DNA of 64,000 nt from Citricoccus muralis (GTDB lineage: Bacteria > Actinomycetota > Actinomycetes > Actinomycetales > Micrococcaceae): the NCBI RefSeq assembly GCF_029637705.1, contig NZ_CP121252.1, positions 2,728,001 through 2,792,000 of the forward strand, given 5' to 3'. The position numbers and the translations under genes were made by a program. Shown one piece after another: positions 1 through 8,821 of the stretch; the stretch's first letter is position 1; each line of letters starts with the position of its first letter. Below the pieces are notes generated by a model. It was not told the origin of the DNA and searched no databases. It worked only from the letters and a program-made list of their open reading frames with translations.

Positions 1-2
1 GA

Positions 3-788
3 TTGGCGTCGAAGAACGGCCACCGCCGCCCAGTGGGCATGATCGACTGGACCTTCAACGGGTTCGGCCGGCGCACCGGCGTGGAGTACAAGCTCGACGA
101 CGTCGCCAACGGCACCCTGGCCGAACTGATGGGTGCGGGGAACGCTCCCCTGCCGCGCTCCATGTCCATGATGGTGAACGAGGGCGGCGCCTGGATCAGC
201 GATGGCGACGGTACCGCGATCGCGTCCGCTGCCATTCTCACCGACCCGCGCCGCAACCCGGGCTGGTCCGCCGCCACCGTCGAGCGCGAGCTGAAGCGCC
301 TCACCGACATCGAGAACATCATCTGGCTGCCCCGCGGGCTCACCCGCGGCAGCGCCAAGGGCATCGGCGGCCACGTGGACCAGCTGGTCACCTTCATCGA
401 GCCCGGCGCGGTGTTACTGCACTGGCAGTCCGACCCGAGCCACCCGGACCACCAGATTTCCGTGGAGGCCGAGCGGCTGCTCAACCAGGCCCGCGACGCC
501 AAGGGGCGCCGCATCGAGGTGGTCCGCGTGCCCGCTCCGCAGACGCATTCCGATGGCATCGGCCCGGTGGCGTGGTCCTACGTGGACCTGCGCCCGCTGA
601 ACTCGATGCTGCTCGCCCCGCGGTTTATTGACCCTCACGACGACGAGGCCTTCGAGATCCTCAGCGCCGTGTTCCCGGATCGCCAGCTGAACCCGGTGAT
701 CAGCCAGGAGCTCTACGACCGCGGCGCCTCCATCCGGGCGATCACTCTGCCCCATCCGCGCGCCGGCGCCTCCCGCCGCGCCCGCTAA
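3..788 (+). CDS. Agmatine-deiminase-like protein, 5'-partial, catalytic Cys missing
   Basis: The fragment matches the C-terminal two thirds of the agmatine deiminase (guanidine-modifying, pentein-fold) family. Visible landmarks are MIDWTFNGFG near the start, NEGGAW, the GGHVD histidine motif, and the region from SYVDLRPLN to FPDR. Agmatine deiminases hydrolyse agmatine to N-carbamoylputrescine with a nucleophilic Cys in a C-terminal GGGxIHCxT motif. Here that motif reads GASIRAIT, so His is Arg (735-737) and Cys is Ala (738-740). The acidic residues that usually precede the GH motif are also absent (KGIGGHVD). The reading frame is open at the left window edge, so the true start lies outside; position 3 is only an alternative TTG. 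The gene ends exactly in the 21-bp repeat at 768-788. It may be a pseudoenzyme or an enzyme with changed chemistry. Confidence 0.8.
   Translation: MASKNGHRRPVGMIDWTFNGFGRRTGVEYKLDDVANGTLAELMGAGNAPLPRSMSMMVNEGGAWISDGDGTAIASAAILTDPRRNPGWSAATVERELKRLTDIENIIWLPRGLTRGSAKGIGGHVDQLVTFIEPGAVLLHWQSDPSHPDHQISVEAERLLNQARDAKGRRIEVVRVPAPQTHSDGIGPVAWSYVDLRPLNSMLLAPRFIDPHDDEAFEILSAVFPDRQLNPVISQELYDRGASIRAITLPHPRAGASRRAR
768..788. repeat. Left copy of a 21-bp direct repeat at a gene 3' end
   Basis: Positions 768-788 are identical to 12811-12831. Both copies encode the same in-frame ending ASRRAR plus a TAA stop, but the codons before them differ. The two copies bound the less G/C-rich block 789-12810. They may be recombination or attachment sites, or the duplicated 3' end of a gene. 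No integrase is visible inside the block. Confidence 0.6.
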
Positions 789-820
789 CCACGAGGTCCT
801 GCGACTCCGGACGAGACCGC

Positions 821-1795
821 CTAGCTGTTACTTGCTTCAAGGTTCACCGCATGCTTCGGTTTTCGTCCTGTCAGAGCCTCTTCGATGCATGCCACCGCAG
901 CATTGCCTACGTCGATCATCGACTGATCAGACTGTCCTGCGATGTGTGGAGTCACAACGAGCCCGCGAAGGTCAACGTCAATGCGCGAGTGCGGAAGCGG
1001 AGCGTTCATATTTACCGCTTCTCCTTCGATGACGTCCAAGCCAGCACTGAGTCGCTCACTTCTAATTTCGTTTTCTAGGGCAGCGTCGTCAATTAGGCCT
1101 CCGCGACTGGTGTTCACAAGGATCGCCCCATCCTTGAGCTTGGCCAAGGCATCTGCGTTGATCATGTGCCACGTTTCGGGCGTAAGAGGCACGTGAAGCG
1201 TGACGACATCGGAAGACTCAAGGAGATCGTCCAAATGAGTAAGCCGCACATCGTCCTCGACGATATCGGAGGCCACAAGAAATGGGTCAACGACAACGAG
1301 TGACATGCCAAAGCCGCGTGCAATGGTTGCGACCCGTTGACCGATCTGGCCATATCCAATAATGCCGATGGTCCTGCCATGTAATTGGCGACCGAGGAGC
1401 CGGGGCTTGGCAGAATGCCATTCGCCGTCCACAACGGCGCAGGATCCTTCGACGATTCGTCGTGCTGCGCTGAGCACGAGAGCGAAGACATGCTCAGCCA
1501 CGGCGGCAGCGTTTGCACCCGGCGTCGTGGTCACCCAAATATTTCGCGCCGCTGCGGTCTCCAGGTCGACGTTGTCGAAGCCAACGCCATGCCGAGCGAT
1601 GATACGCAATCTAGGCGCCGCATCGATCATGTCGGCGGTTATGTTCTCTGATCGAACTAGAGCAGCGTCAATCTCCGGGGCGACCTCGTGCCAAGACTTG
1701 GCCTCCTCGCCATAGGCACGGTACACAGTGTGCCTCGATTCGAGGTCGGCGTAAATCTCCGGAGCGATCGGATCGGTAATGTAGACCTTCGCCAT
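821..1795 (-). CDS. D-isomer-specific 2-hydroxyacid dehydrogenase
   Basis: The 324-residue protein has the two-domain fold of the D-2-hydroxyacid dehydrogenase family, which reduces 2-oxoacids or oxidises D-2-hydroxyacids with NAD(H). The nucleotide-binding loop GYGQIG is at residues 147-152. The catalytic set appears as NTSRGG (Arg231), DVIEGE (Glu257 or Glu259) and TPHIAG (His284). The ATG at 1795 is preferred over upstream in-frame codons because the family's N-terminal strand starts right there (MAKVYITD). It is the last gene of the minus-strand catabolic cluster, 158 bases after the previous stop, so it may have its own promoter. The substrate is not known; the neighbours suggest a carboxylated hydroxyacid. 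Confidence 0.88.
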   Translation of the reverse strand: MAKVYITDPIAPEIYADLESRHTVYRAYGEEAKSWHEVAPEIDAALVRSENITADMIDAAPRLRIIARHGVGFDNVDLETAAARNIWVTTTPGANAAAVAEHVFALVLSAARRIVEGSCAVVDGEWHSAKPRLLGRQLHGRTIGIIGYGQIGQRVATIARGFGMSLVVVDPFLVASDIVEDDVRLTHLDDLLESSDVVTLHVPLTPETWHMINADALAKLKDGAILVNTSRGGLIDDAALENEIRSERLSAGLDVIEGEAVNMNAPLPHSRIDVDLRGLVVTPHIAGQSDQSMIDVGNAAVACIEEALTGRKPKHAVNLEASNS

Positions 1796-1953
1796 AGTAT
1801 TAGATAGTCCTTTCTGCAAGACTGGCTCATTCGAGCAGGGTGAAGTATGTGTCGGGCATTCGTATACGCGACGATGAGCACCAACGGTGGCACCAATCAC
1901 GTACATGAACATCTCTTGCGTGTGGTGGACGACCCGATGCCTGAGTTCCGTGG

Positions 1954-2739
1954 CTACTCCACGGGACGGAATGCTCCGAGTTCGTAGTTTTTCGCAACCG
2001 CATCAAGAAGGGCGCTCTGCCGCCCATCAGCGCCGATCATGGATAGCAATTCACGGACCTCTTTGCCACGACGCTCCCGGTGGTCCGGGTGGGTTTGCAC
2101 CATGCTGTTCATGATGGTGGTAAATCGTCCGGTGTCGAAGTCTTCGAAAACGCGCGTGTAGTCCGGTCCCATGTTGAACTCATCGGCAATGATTTGAGCC
2201 TCACAGGCGAGCACTTCGAGTCCTTTGGTCACGATGGAGCGCACCAGCTTAATACGGGCCGCTGCTCCGGCCTCTGCGCCTTCCATCTTGAGTTGCGACG
2301 CACCGCTCGCGTTGATCAACGCACCGGCTGCTTCAGATGGCGTGCCAGCGATCGCCAGAGGGGTTTTTAGCCCTCCAGCGGCGATGGCGCCGAGAATAGT
2401 GACGTCGACATAGCTACTGCCATGATCGTTGCACCATTCCGCAGTTGCTTTCTTACCGTCCGGACCGTTGGACGTGAAGTCGAGAATTTCTCGCGGTCCG
2501 ACTTCGCCGTATTTTCCGAAAGCCGTGCGGATAACCTTATCGGCGATACCGCCACTGACAAAGACGAGAACAAGATCGCAATCCCTAAGCTCAGACGGGT
2601 CGGCTACGCGGTCGAATGGCTGCAGGTCTACTTCTGCGGGTTCATAGACCAATGGCCGCATTCCTATCTCATTCCACGGGATGCCACGCAACCAGGTACT
2701 GCCGACCATGCCGGCGCCAAGAATTCCAACAGTCGCCAT
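1954..2739 (-). CDS. NAD(P)-binding beta-hydroxyacid dehydrogenase-like protein (DUF1932 type)
   Basis: The 261-residue protein starts with a Rossmann loop GAGMVG (residues 8-13), as in 6-phosphogluconate and 3-hydroxyisobutyrate dehydrogenases. The second half is helical and resembles the DUF1932 C-terminal domain found in short relatives. Lys164 in RIKLVRS is the candidate catalytic lysine of the family. At 261 residues it is shorter than classical 3-hydroxyisobutyrate dehydrogenase (about 290-300). It lies 13 bases downstream of tctA on the same strand and so is probably cotranscribed. A role in oxidising or reducing a beta-hydroxyacid brought in by the Tct transporter is an inference from context. 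Confidence 0.78.
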   Translation of the reverse strand: MATVGILGAGMVGSTWLRGIPWNEIGMRPLVYEPAEVDLQPFDRVADPSELRDCDLVLVFVSGGIADKVIRTAFGKYGEVGPREILDFTSNGPDGKKATAEWCNDHGSSYVDVTILGAIAAGGLKTPLAIAGTPSEAAGALINASGASQLKMEGAEAGAAARIKLVRSIVTKGLEVLACEAQIIADEFNMGPDYTRVFEDFDTGRFTTIMNSMVQTHPDHRERRGKEVRELLSMIGADGRQSALLDAVAKNYELGAFRPVE

Positions 2740-2752
2740 GCTTCCTGCTTTC

Positions 2753-4288
2753 TCAGTTGTGCGTCAGAATTGAGGACTTAGCTTGGACGCGCTTGGCTCT
2801 CGATGACGAACGCCATTTGTTGATTATCGGGAACAGCAAGGTTCCAAGGATCAGGACGATGAGGACGACGCTGATCGGACGCGTAAGGAAGGAAAGCCAA
2901 ATATTCTCGTCCCCGACAATCGTCATTGTCTGCCGGAATCCGCGTTCGGCAATCGGACCGAGGATCAGCCCAAGAATCACCGGCGCAGCGCTGATATTCA
3001 GGACGCGGAGTCCGTAGCCGATGAGACCAAACACCAACATCATGACGACATCAAACATTGAGTTGCGGATTGCATACGCCCCGAGCACCGACAGAGCAAT
3101 GATTACAGCGACCAGAACAGCAACTGGCGCGTCAGCGACCTTGACGACATAGCGGGCGAGAAGCAATCCAACGATACCCATGAGGATTGTGCCGATCATG
3201 AAGCCAGCAATGATCGAATACGTCTCAACGGCATTACGAGTAAAGAGCTCGTGACCCGGCACTAGCCCCTTCATGATCAGTCCTCCGAGGAGGATTGCCG
3301 TCGCGGTACTGCCCGGAATCCCCAGAGTCAAGGTGGGGATGAGCGCGCCGCCAACAACTGCATTGTTGGATGATTCAGGTGCAGCAATTGCCGGATAGTG
3401 TCCCGTTCCGAACTTCTCCGGGGTTTTGCTCGCTCGCTTCGCTTCGTTATAAGCGATCCATGAAGCGATATCACCGCCGGCCCCGGGGAGGACGCCAACG
3501 CCTGTGCCGATGACTCCTGACTTGATAATGGTCGGACTGATGCGTATCCATTCTATGAAGCTGAGATTGGATTTTCGCAGACTCGTCTCCTGCTTGGGGA
3601 TCTTCTTGGAGCTGTCATGCGGCTGACGCAATAGGACCACCAGTTGAGCAACCGCGAAGAGCCCAATCATGGCCGGGATCATCTGCACCCCGGATTGGAG
3701 CCCTTGAACGCCAAATGTCAGGCGCTGAGTGCCGACCATGTTGTCAATGCCAACAAAGCTTAAGGAAAGACCCAGTAGGGCAGCGATGATCCCCTTGAGT
3801 AGCGAGTTTCCAGCCAGGCCTCCGATAATAGTAAGCCCGAAGATCGCAACCCAAAAGTACTCTTGCGGGCCAAAGACCAACGAGATCCGTGACAGAAGAG
3901 GAGCAAATAGAACCAGCGCGATAGCGCTCAGTATTCCGCCCGCCATCGAAGAGACCGTGGCAATGATTATCGCCCGATACCCCAGACCTTGTTTAGTGAG
4001 CGGATACCCGTCGAGGCTCGCCGCCGCATTTGCGGGTGTACCTGGTGTATAGAGCAAGATTGCCGAGATCGATCCTCCGTACACGCCAGCGGTATATACC
4101 GTGACGAGCAGGATGATTCCGGGAATCGGTTCCATGAGGAACGTGACTGGAATAAGCAGGGCGATCGCCATTGTGGCCGAGAGACCGGGCAATGCTCCAA
4201 TGACAACACCAATGACGGTGCCCAAGAGGATCGCGATCAAGCTGGCGGGTTGGAAAACTTCGCCGATGACATCAACGAACATGGACAT
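2753..4288 (-). CDS. tctA: Tripartite tricarboxylate transporter large permease, TctA family
   Basis: The 511-residue protein is hydrophobic throughout, with about a dozen predicted membrane segments. Near the N-terminus it carries the TctA signature region GALPGLSATMAIALLIP, and mid-protein a PGAGGDIASWIAYNEAK segment typical of the family. TctA is the large membrane subunit of secondary, binding-protein-dependent carboxylate transporters. It works with TctB (next upstream, 30-base gap) and the periplasmic-type protein TctC. Length agrees with the usual 500 or so residues. The start ATG at 4288 sits directly before the first membrane segment. Confidence 0.95.
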   Translation of the reverse strand: MSMFVDVIGEVFQPASLIAILLGTVIGVVIGALPGLSATMAIALLIPVTFLMEPIPGIILLVTVYTAGVYGGSISAILLYTPGTPANAAASLDGYPLTKQGLGYRAIIIATVSSMAGGILSAIALVLFAPLLSRISLVFGPQEYFWVAIFGLTIIGGLAGNSLLKGIIAALLGLSLSFVGIDNMVGTQRLTFGVQGLQSGVQMIPAMIGLFAVAQLVVLLRQPHDSSKKIPKQETSLRKSNLSFIEWIRISPTIIKSGVIGTGVGVLPGAGGDIASWIAYNEAKRASKTPEKFGTGHYPAIAAPESSNNAVVGGALIPTLTLGIPGSTATAILLGGLIMKGLVPGHELFTRNAVETYSIIAGFMIGTILMGIVGLLLARYVVKVADAPVAVLVAVIIALSVLGAYAIRNSMFDVVMMLVFGLIGYGLRVLNISAAPVILGLILGPIAERGFRQTMTIVGDENIWLSFLTRPISVVLIVLILGTLLFPIINKWRSSSRAKRVQAKSSILTHN

Positions 4289-4318
4289 AACCCCCTGCGG
4301 GTGTGTTTACTGACGTAT

Positions 4319-4819
4319 TCACAACAGAACTCCTTCGGGGAGCGGAACGCTCAGTTGCATTGTGAATGTCAGGTAGATAATGGCGGTGAGAATGACCGGT
4401 ACGCCGAGATAGAGGAGCACATTTCGAATACCCAAGGCCAACATGAGACCGGTTAGGAATGCCAAGGTCATTACGTAGAATCCGACAACCGGAATAAGTG
4501 CGACGTAGGCGATAGTGACGACAGCAAAGATAATTACCGGCTTGATAGGGCCTCTGGAGTCGGCGTCTGCCTCGTCGAAATCGCCAGCGATGGGCTCCTG
4601 ATAGTCAGACTGGTCGCGTTCGATGACTTTGGCGTCCCTTGCGTCTCTTGTACCGACAACGAAGTTTCGGATCATCTCGATGACCCCGATGACGATGAGC
4701 ACCCAAGCGATTGTGCGTGGAAAAAGGGCCGACAAGTTCGGAAGACCGGACACGCTGAAAAGTATGATCGTTCCGACAATCACCCCGGCGATTCCGATAT
4801 AGCTAATTCTGTCCCTCAT
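4319..4819 (-). CDS. tctB: Tripartite tricarboxylate transporter small subunit, TctB family
   Basis: The 166-residue protein has four predicted membrane segments in two pairs, separated by an acidic loop (about residues 60-80), the normal TctB topology. The ATG at 4819 (MRDRISYIG) is chosen because it immediately precedes the first membrane helix. A longer in-frame start would run back into tctC. tctC ends at 4824, four bases before this start, so translation is probably coupled. It is the small membrane partner of TctA; the exact function of TctB in the family is poorly defined. Confidence 0.9.
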   Translation of the reverse strand: MRDRISYIGIAGVIVGTIILFSVSGLPNLSALFPRTIAWVLIVIGVIEMIRNFVVGTRDARDAKVIERDQSDYQEPIAGDFDEADADSRGPIKPVIIFAVVTIAYVALIPVVGFYVMTLAFLTGLMLALGIRNVLLYLGVPVILTAIIYLTFTMQLSVPLPEGVLL

Positions 4820-4823
4820 GGAG

Positions 4824-5816
4824 TCAGCTCCAGCCGAGGAGGTCCATGAGGCCTCTGATCTTCTCATCTTCTTCGATCATCAGCTGTTTGTAGTCATCAG
4901 GTCCGAGGTAATTGATCGCCAGTCCCTGCTCGCCCATCAACTCCTTGTGTTCTTCGGACTCGATTGCAGACTGGAAGGCGTCTACCAGCTTCTGGTGAAT
5001 CTCTGCTGGCATGTCGCTAGGTGCGCCAATCCCACGTGAGGAACTGCTGTAGATGGGTCCGAAGCCAGCTTCTTCCAGGGTTGTCACGTCCGGCATGAAC
5101 TCGGAACGTTCATCTGCCGCGACCGCGACAGTCTTCAGTTCGCCTTGATCATGGGCTTGAAAGGCTTCGCCAACGTTATTAATGAGAACGTCGATGTGCC
5201 CACCAAGGAATGATGCCATTCCTTCGGAGGCGCCTTCAGTGTGGACGATTTTGAACTTGGTACCAAGTTCCTGGTTCAATTGCAGCGCGGCGATATGATC
5301 ATCACTTCCCACCCCAGTCGACGTCGTCGTCAGCTCGTTTTCCTGGGCGTATTCAATGAGGGACTCGAGGTCCGTGAACCTGTCCTCATTGGTACGGATT
5401 GAAATAGCACCTGGATCAGTGACTTGATTCGCGATCAAAGTGAAATCATCTGGAGTGTTGTCACGGCCGAGCTCAGGGTTGAGATATCCCGACTGCAGAT
5501 TTGGAGTATTCAAGTATGTAAGGGTGTAACCATCCGGGTTCTCGGACAAGGCAGCTTCCCAGCCCACCCAACCGCCTGCTCCTGGCTGGTTAACGACCTG
5601 AAGCCGTGCGCCATCGCCGAGCTCGTCTTCAACCAACGGCATGAGCTGACGGGCACCGAGGTCGGTGCCACCTCCAGCAGCAAAGCCGACAATAACTTCA
5701 ATAGGTTCCGACGGGAACGAGTCAGCGCTTTCGGGGTCGCTGTTTCCGCATGCTGTGAGAGTAAGTCCCAGTGTCGATATTCCTGCGATGACTGTGGCAA
5801 GTCGTGAGTTCTTCAA
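4824..5816 (-). CDS. tctC: Tripartite tricarboxylate transporter substrate-binding lipoprotein, TctC family
   Basis: The protein (330 residues from the proposed start) has a lipoprotein signal ending in LTAC-GN. It then shows the TctC/Bug-type fold starting FPSEPIEVIVGFAAGGGTD and PGAGGWVGWEA, the loops that hold a carboxylate through water. A TTG at 5814-5816 preceded by GGAGG at a 6-base spacing is the best start. No ATG or GTG lies at the signal peptide, and a start further upstream would add charged residues in front of it. Bug/TctC proteins bind dicarboxylates, tricarboxylates or aromatic acids. The ligand here cannot be read from sequence. Confidence 0.92.
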   Translation of the reverse strand: MKNSRLATVIAGISTLGLTLTACGNSDPESADSFPSEPIEVIVGFAAGGGTDLGARQLMPLVEDELGDGARLQVVNQPGAGGWVGWEAALSENPDGYTLTYLNTPNLQSGYLNPELGRDNTPDDFTLIANQVTDPGAISIRTNEDRFTDLESLIEYAQENELTTTSTGVGSDDHIAALQLNQELGTKFKIVHTEGASEGMASFLGGHIDVLINNVGEAFQAHDQGELKTVAVAADERSEFMPDVTTLEEAGFGPIYSSSSRGIGAPSDMPAEIHQKLVDAFQSAIESEEHKELMGEQGLAINYLGPDDYKQLMIEEDEKIRGLMDLLGWS

Positions 5817-5851
5817 GATGTTCCTCCGGTTGTGTGTTGTTGATTTACCGA

Positions 5852-6565
5852 TCAGATGTGGACCGCGCCGATGCGGCTCATCTGCTCTGCGACCCATGGA
5901 CGGTTGAATTCACTCTTGGTAGTGATGTTCTCGATGATCGAGGCTTCTTTAGCCATGACCGCTTCAACTTCATTCGCGACCGCTTCGGCCTCAGCGACCG
6001 GGACAACTGCCAATCCGTCAACGTCGCCGACAATGATGTCGCCGGGATTGACGACGACACCACCGATGGCAACTGGGTAGTTGATCTCGCCTGGGCCGTT
6101 CTTGTACGGACCATTGGGATTGGTCCCCCGTGCATATACTGGGTAGGGGCAGGTGGTTTTGATGTAGTCGAGGTCTCGCACATAGCCGTCGACCACGACA
6201 CCACCAATGTTCTTCGTGGCCATGTACTGAAGCATGAGTTCACCTGTGATCGCCCTTCGGCTACTCCCCTCCGCCGCAACGACGAGCACTTCCCCCGTAG
6301 AGAGCATGTCCATCGCGTGGTGTAGATACAGGTTGTCTCCTGTCGGAACTCGAATCGTAAATGCGGGGCCGCACAGACGATGCGAGTTGAGTGGGACGAG
6401 TCCAGCGTCGAATGAGTAGAGACGTTGCATCACATCGCCGATGTTGGCAACTGGCGCTTTGGCCAGTCGTTGCACGGTCTCTTCCTTCGCTGAAATCGTA
6501 GTGTTGACTCTTGTGCGGTTTCCGACTGTTCCCATAGTGTTCTCGCTTTCGCTTTTCGAGGTCAT
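5852..6565 (-). CDS. RraA-like aldolase/decarboxylase family protein
   Basis: The protein carries the RraA-type fold landmarks: ANIGDVMQRL near the N-terminus, the G-rich phosphate/carboxylate loop around GEVLVVAAEGSSRRAITGELM, and GGVVVDGYVRDLD with the Arg-Asp pair that places a divalent metal. Relatives include 4-hydroxy-4-methyl-2-oxoglutarate/oxaloacetate aldolases and proteins named after the RNase E inhibitor. In a catabolic cluster next to Tct genes, an aldolase or decarboxylase role on a carboxylated 2-oxoacid is more likely. Start is uncertain: ATG 6565 (237 residues) and ATG 6535 (227 residues, closer to the family length) are both possible, and neither has a strong ribosome site. 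Confidence 0.83.
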   Translation of the reverse strand: MTSKSESENTMGTVGNRTRVNTTISAKEETVQRLAKAPVANIGDVMQRLYSFDAGLVPLNSHRLCGPAFTIRVPTGDNLYLHHAMDMLSTGEVLVVAAEGSSRRAITGELMLQYMATKNIGGVVVDGYVRDLDYIKTTCPYPVYARGTNPNGPYKNGPGEINYPVAIGGVVVNPGDIIVGDVDGLAVVPVAEAEAVANEVEAVMAKEASIIENITTKSEFNRPWVAEQMSRIGAVHI

Positions 6566-6603
6566 AGTTGAGTTGCCCGTGCTTACCTTGAGGTTCGGCG
6601 AGC

Positions 6604-7668
6604 TCAAAGATCTGTCCGAGACTTTGATGAGATTGTGGGAAGTCCCTGCCTACTAAACAGCGCATCCAACTCGGAGACGACGTTGTCTTCGAGGGGTATG
6701 CCCGTATTTAGTGCTCTCTCTAGAGCAAGCGACTCTCTCTCGCCAGGCAGGAAGACCTCGGTCCCAGAAGTTGCACGGCTGAGTTTGATCTGTGAAATGA
6801 GATCCGCAAGATTGTTGTCGAATTCATCGCGCCCAATGATCGTTTCAATGTCCAACGCGGAGACGCTGTGGCTGGTTCCGCTCGGCTGACCATTCAATTT
6901 GTACATGTCGCCAACGCCCTGTCCCCAGACGGATCCGCCCAGGACACCGGCCAGAACCTCTACAAGCATCGCCAGAGCCGATCCTTTGGGACCAGCGAAG
7001 GGAAGCACGGAGCCCGCGAGAGCTGCCGTCGGATCCGTGGTGGAGTTCCCATTGGAATCGACTGCCCAGCCTTCTGGAATCTCCTCACCGGCACGCTCGG
7101 CCATGATGATTTTGCCGCGTGCCACTACGCAAGTGGCCATATCGATGAGAATCGGGGGCCCCGCACTCGTGGGAATTGCGTACGCAAATGGACTGGTTCC
7201 AAAGACTGGTGTCGCTCCTCCGTATGGGGCCATGCGAGATGGACCATTGGTAGCTGCGTATCCAATAAGTCCTCGTTGAGATGCACGTTCGGCAATGTGG
7301 CCAGCCATCCCGAAATGATTGGACCTACGTACCACTGCAAACCCGATCCCGACAGCACGCGCTTTCTCTATTGCGGCGTCCATCGCGGCAAACGCAGTAG
7401 GTACTCCCAGACCGTTGTGACCATCGATCAGACACGTGCCCGGACTATCACGCAATATTTCGGGATGAGCATCGGGAACCATGACACCCGCCAAAATTGC
7501 CTTGGTGTAGATCGACATACGGCTGACACCGTGAGAGCTCAATCCACGTGCATCTGCGAGGACCAAGCTATGCGCTACGTCCTGTGCATCCTCCGGGGAA
7601 ACGCCCGAGTGTTGCAGCGACAGTGCGCAAGATTTCGTCAAAGATTCTGCGTCTACGGTGGTGGTCAT
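6604..7668 (-). CDS. Ldh family (malate/L-lactate/ureidoglycolate type) NAD(P)-dependent dehydrogenase
   Basis: The 354-residue protein belongs to the Ldh_2 family, which is unrelated in fold to classical lactate dehydrogenase and includes malate, sulfolactate and ureidoglycolate dehydrogenases. The signatures DARGLSSHGVSRM (about residues 40-52, with the conserved His), RRSNHFGMAGH and NGPSRMAPYGG are present. Length is typical (330-360). It is the first gene of the minus-strand cluster, divergent from the LysR gene with a 128-base control region between. It probably oxidises an L-2-hydroxyacid, complementing the D-specific enzyme at 821-1795. Together they could interconvert hydroxyacid enantiomers through a 2-oxoacid; this is inference. 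Confidence 0.9.
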   Translation of the reverse strand: MTTTVDAESLTKSCALSLQHSGVSPEDAQDVAHSLVLADARGLSSHGVSRMSIYTKAILAGVMVPDAHPEILRDSPGTCLIDGHNGLGVPTAFAAMDAAIEKARAVGIGFAVVRRSNHFGMAGHIAERASQRGLIGYAATNGPSRMAPYGGATPVFGTSPFAYAIPTSAGPPILIDMATCVVARGKIIMAERAGEEIPEGWAVDSNGNSTTDPTAALAGSVLPFAGPKGSALAMLVEVLAGVLGGSVWGQGVGDMYKLNGQPSGTSHSVSALDIETIIGRDEFDNNLADLISQIKLSRATSGTEVFLPGERESLALERALNTGIPLEDNVVSELDALFSRQGLPTISSKSRTDL

Positions 7669-7768
7669 CGTATGGTCCCCTCTTCTTTCCGCGTGAGATG
7701 ATTAGGTTTGAACATGACGATATGTGAGCTGAATCACTCTGGTCCAATGCAAAAATGACTGCCTTGCT

Positions 7769-7784
7769 ATAACATCTTGGTTAT
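7769..7784. promoter_or_regulatory. Candidate LysR operator (palindrome) between lysR and the catabolic cluster
   Basis: ATAAC-N6-GTTAT forms a perfect 16-base dyad in the divergent intergenic space. It lies 12 bases before the lysR start and just before its GGAGGA ribosome site. LysR-type proteins usually bind such an A/T-rich interrupted dyad at their own divergent promoter. Binding is not shown. Confidence 0.45.
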
Positions 7785-7796
7785 GGAGGAAGTGAA

Positions 7797-8717
7797 TTGA
7801 GCGACGCGTTGAGGTACCTTCAGACGATCGTCGAGCAAGGAAGTTTGACTCAAGCCGCAGCGACGCTCTTCATTAGCCAGCCGGCCCTTAGCCGATACAT
7901 CTCTCGCCTTGAGGAGTCAGTCGGAGTGAAGCTAATCGATCGAAGTTCACAGCCCATAGTGCTGACGTCGGAAGGACATCGCTACAGCGACTACCTCCAG
8001 GCCTCAGAGAAGCTCCGTGCGTCGATGGAGGCTGATCTCAAAGGTATGGAACAGCTAAGTGGCGAGACAGTGAACCTCGGAGCCACCGCGTGGCGCACAC
8101 TTACTTTGATCCCCCAAGTTCTGTCGGAAATTCTCGAAGTTTGGCCCGGACTGCGAATCGACATCCATGGCATGTCAAATTCGGACCTGTTGGCAGGAGT
8201 ACGTTCCAAGAAGCTCGATCTCGCCGTCATGTATACCGGCCGCATCGGCATCGGCGTACACTTCAGCAAAATTGCCGACGAGCGGGTGCTAATCGTCGGG
8301 AAGGCCGTCAGTAAAATTTTGGCCGGTCGAGAGCGCGGATCAACTATCTCAGCCATCCAGCTCAAGAATTTTCTGCAAAGTGAACGACTGATCCTCATGC
8401 ATCAAGATCACAATATCGGTGCGGTCAGCCGTGATTTTCTAACCAGGTTGGGAGTCAGGCCCCGTCGAGTGATGAACATCAATAACGTCGTGCCCATGAT
8501 CGATCTCGCCACCTCTGGCATCGGAGTGACTTTTGCCCCAGAATCATTAGCCAGTCGACCTGAATACGCCGACGTACCTTTTATTCGTATTCAGCATGTC
8601 GACCTAGTGCAGGAAATCGGCCTGGCTTGGCCTGCAGATCAAGAGCCGAAGGGGGCAGTCAAAGATCTGGCAGACATGCTCACCAAGGAGATCATTCGCG
8701 GAATTCAGGACAACTGA
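7797..8717 (+). CDS. LysR-type transcriptional regulator of the Tct/RraA cluster
   Basis: The 306-residue protein has the LysR N-terminal winged helix-turn-helix (YLQTIVEQGSLTQAAATLFISQPALSRYISRLEE in two consecutive parts, residues 7-40) and an effector-binding domain of normal length. The TTG at 7797 follows GGAGGA with a 5-7 base spacing, and the HTH begins at once. No ATG is available nearby. It is transcribed divergently from the dehydrogenase/Tct cluster, the standard arrangement for an activator that senses the pathway substrate. Codon use is less G/C-biased than in the backbone, as in the rest of the island. Confidence 0.9.
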   Translation: MSDALRYLQTIVEQGSLTQAAATLFISQPALSRYISRLEESVGVKLIDRSSQPIVLTSEGHRYSDYLQASEKLRASMEADLKGMEQLSGETVNLGATAWRTLTLIPQVLSEILEVWPGLRIDIHGMSNSDLLAGVRSKKLDLAVMYTGRIGIGVHFSKIADERVLIVGKAVSKILAGRERGSTISAIQLKNFLQSERLILMHQDHNIGAVSRDFLTRLGVRPRRVMNINNVVPMIDLATSGIGVTFAPESLASRPEYADVPFIRIQHVDLVQEIGLAWPADQEPKGAVKDLADMLTKEIIRGIQDN

Positions 8718-8821
8718 CCCTCAGTGCTGAACAAAGTTCGTTGTGGTCAGCTGGGCTTACCCTGAATTAGTGGACATCTGAGCAAGGTGGCGGCTGTGGC
8801 TGTTACCAGGAAGGTGTCACG

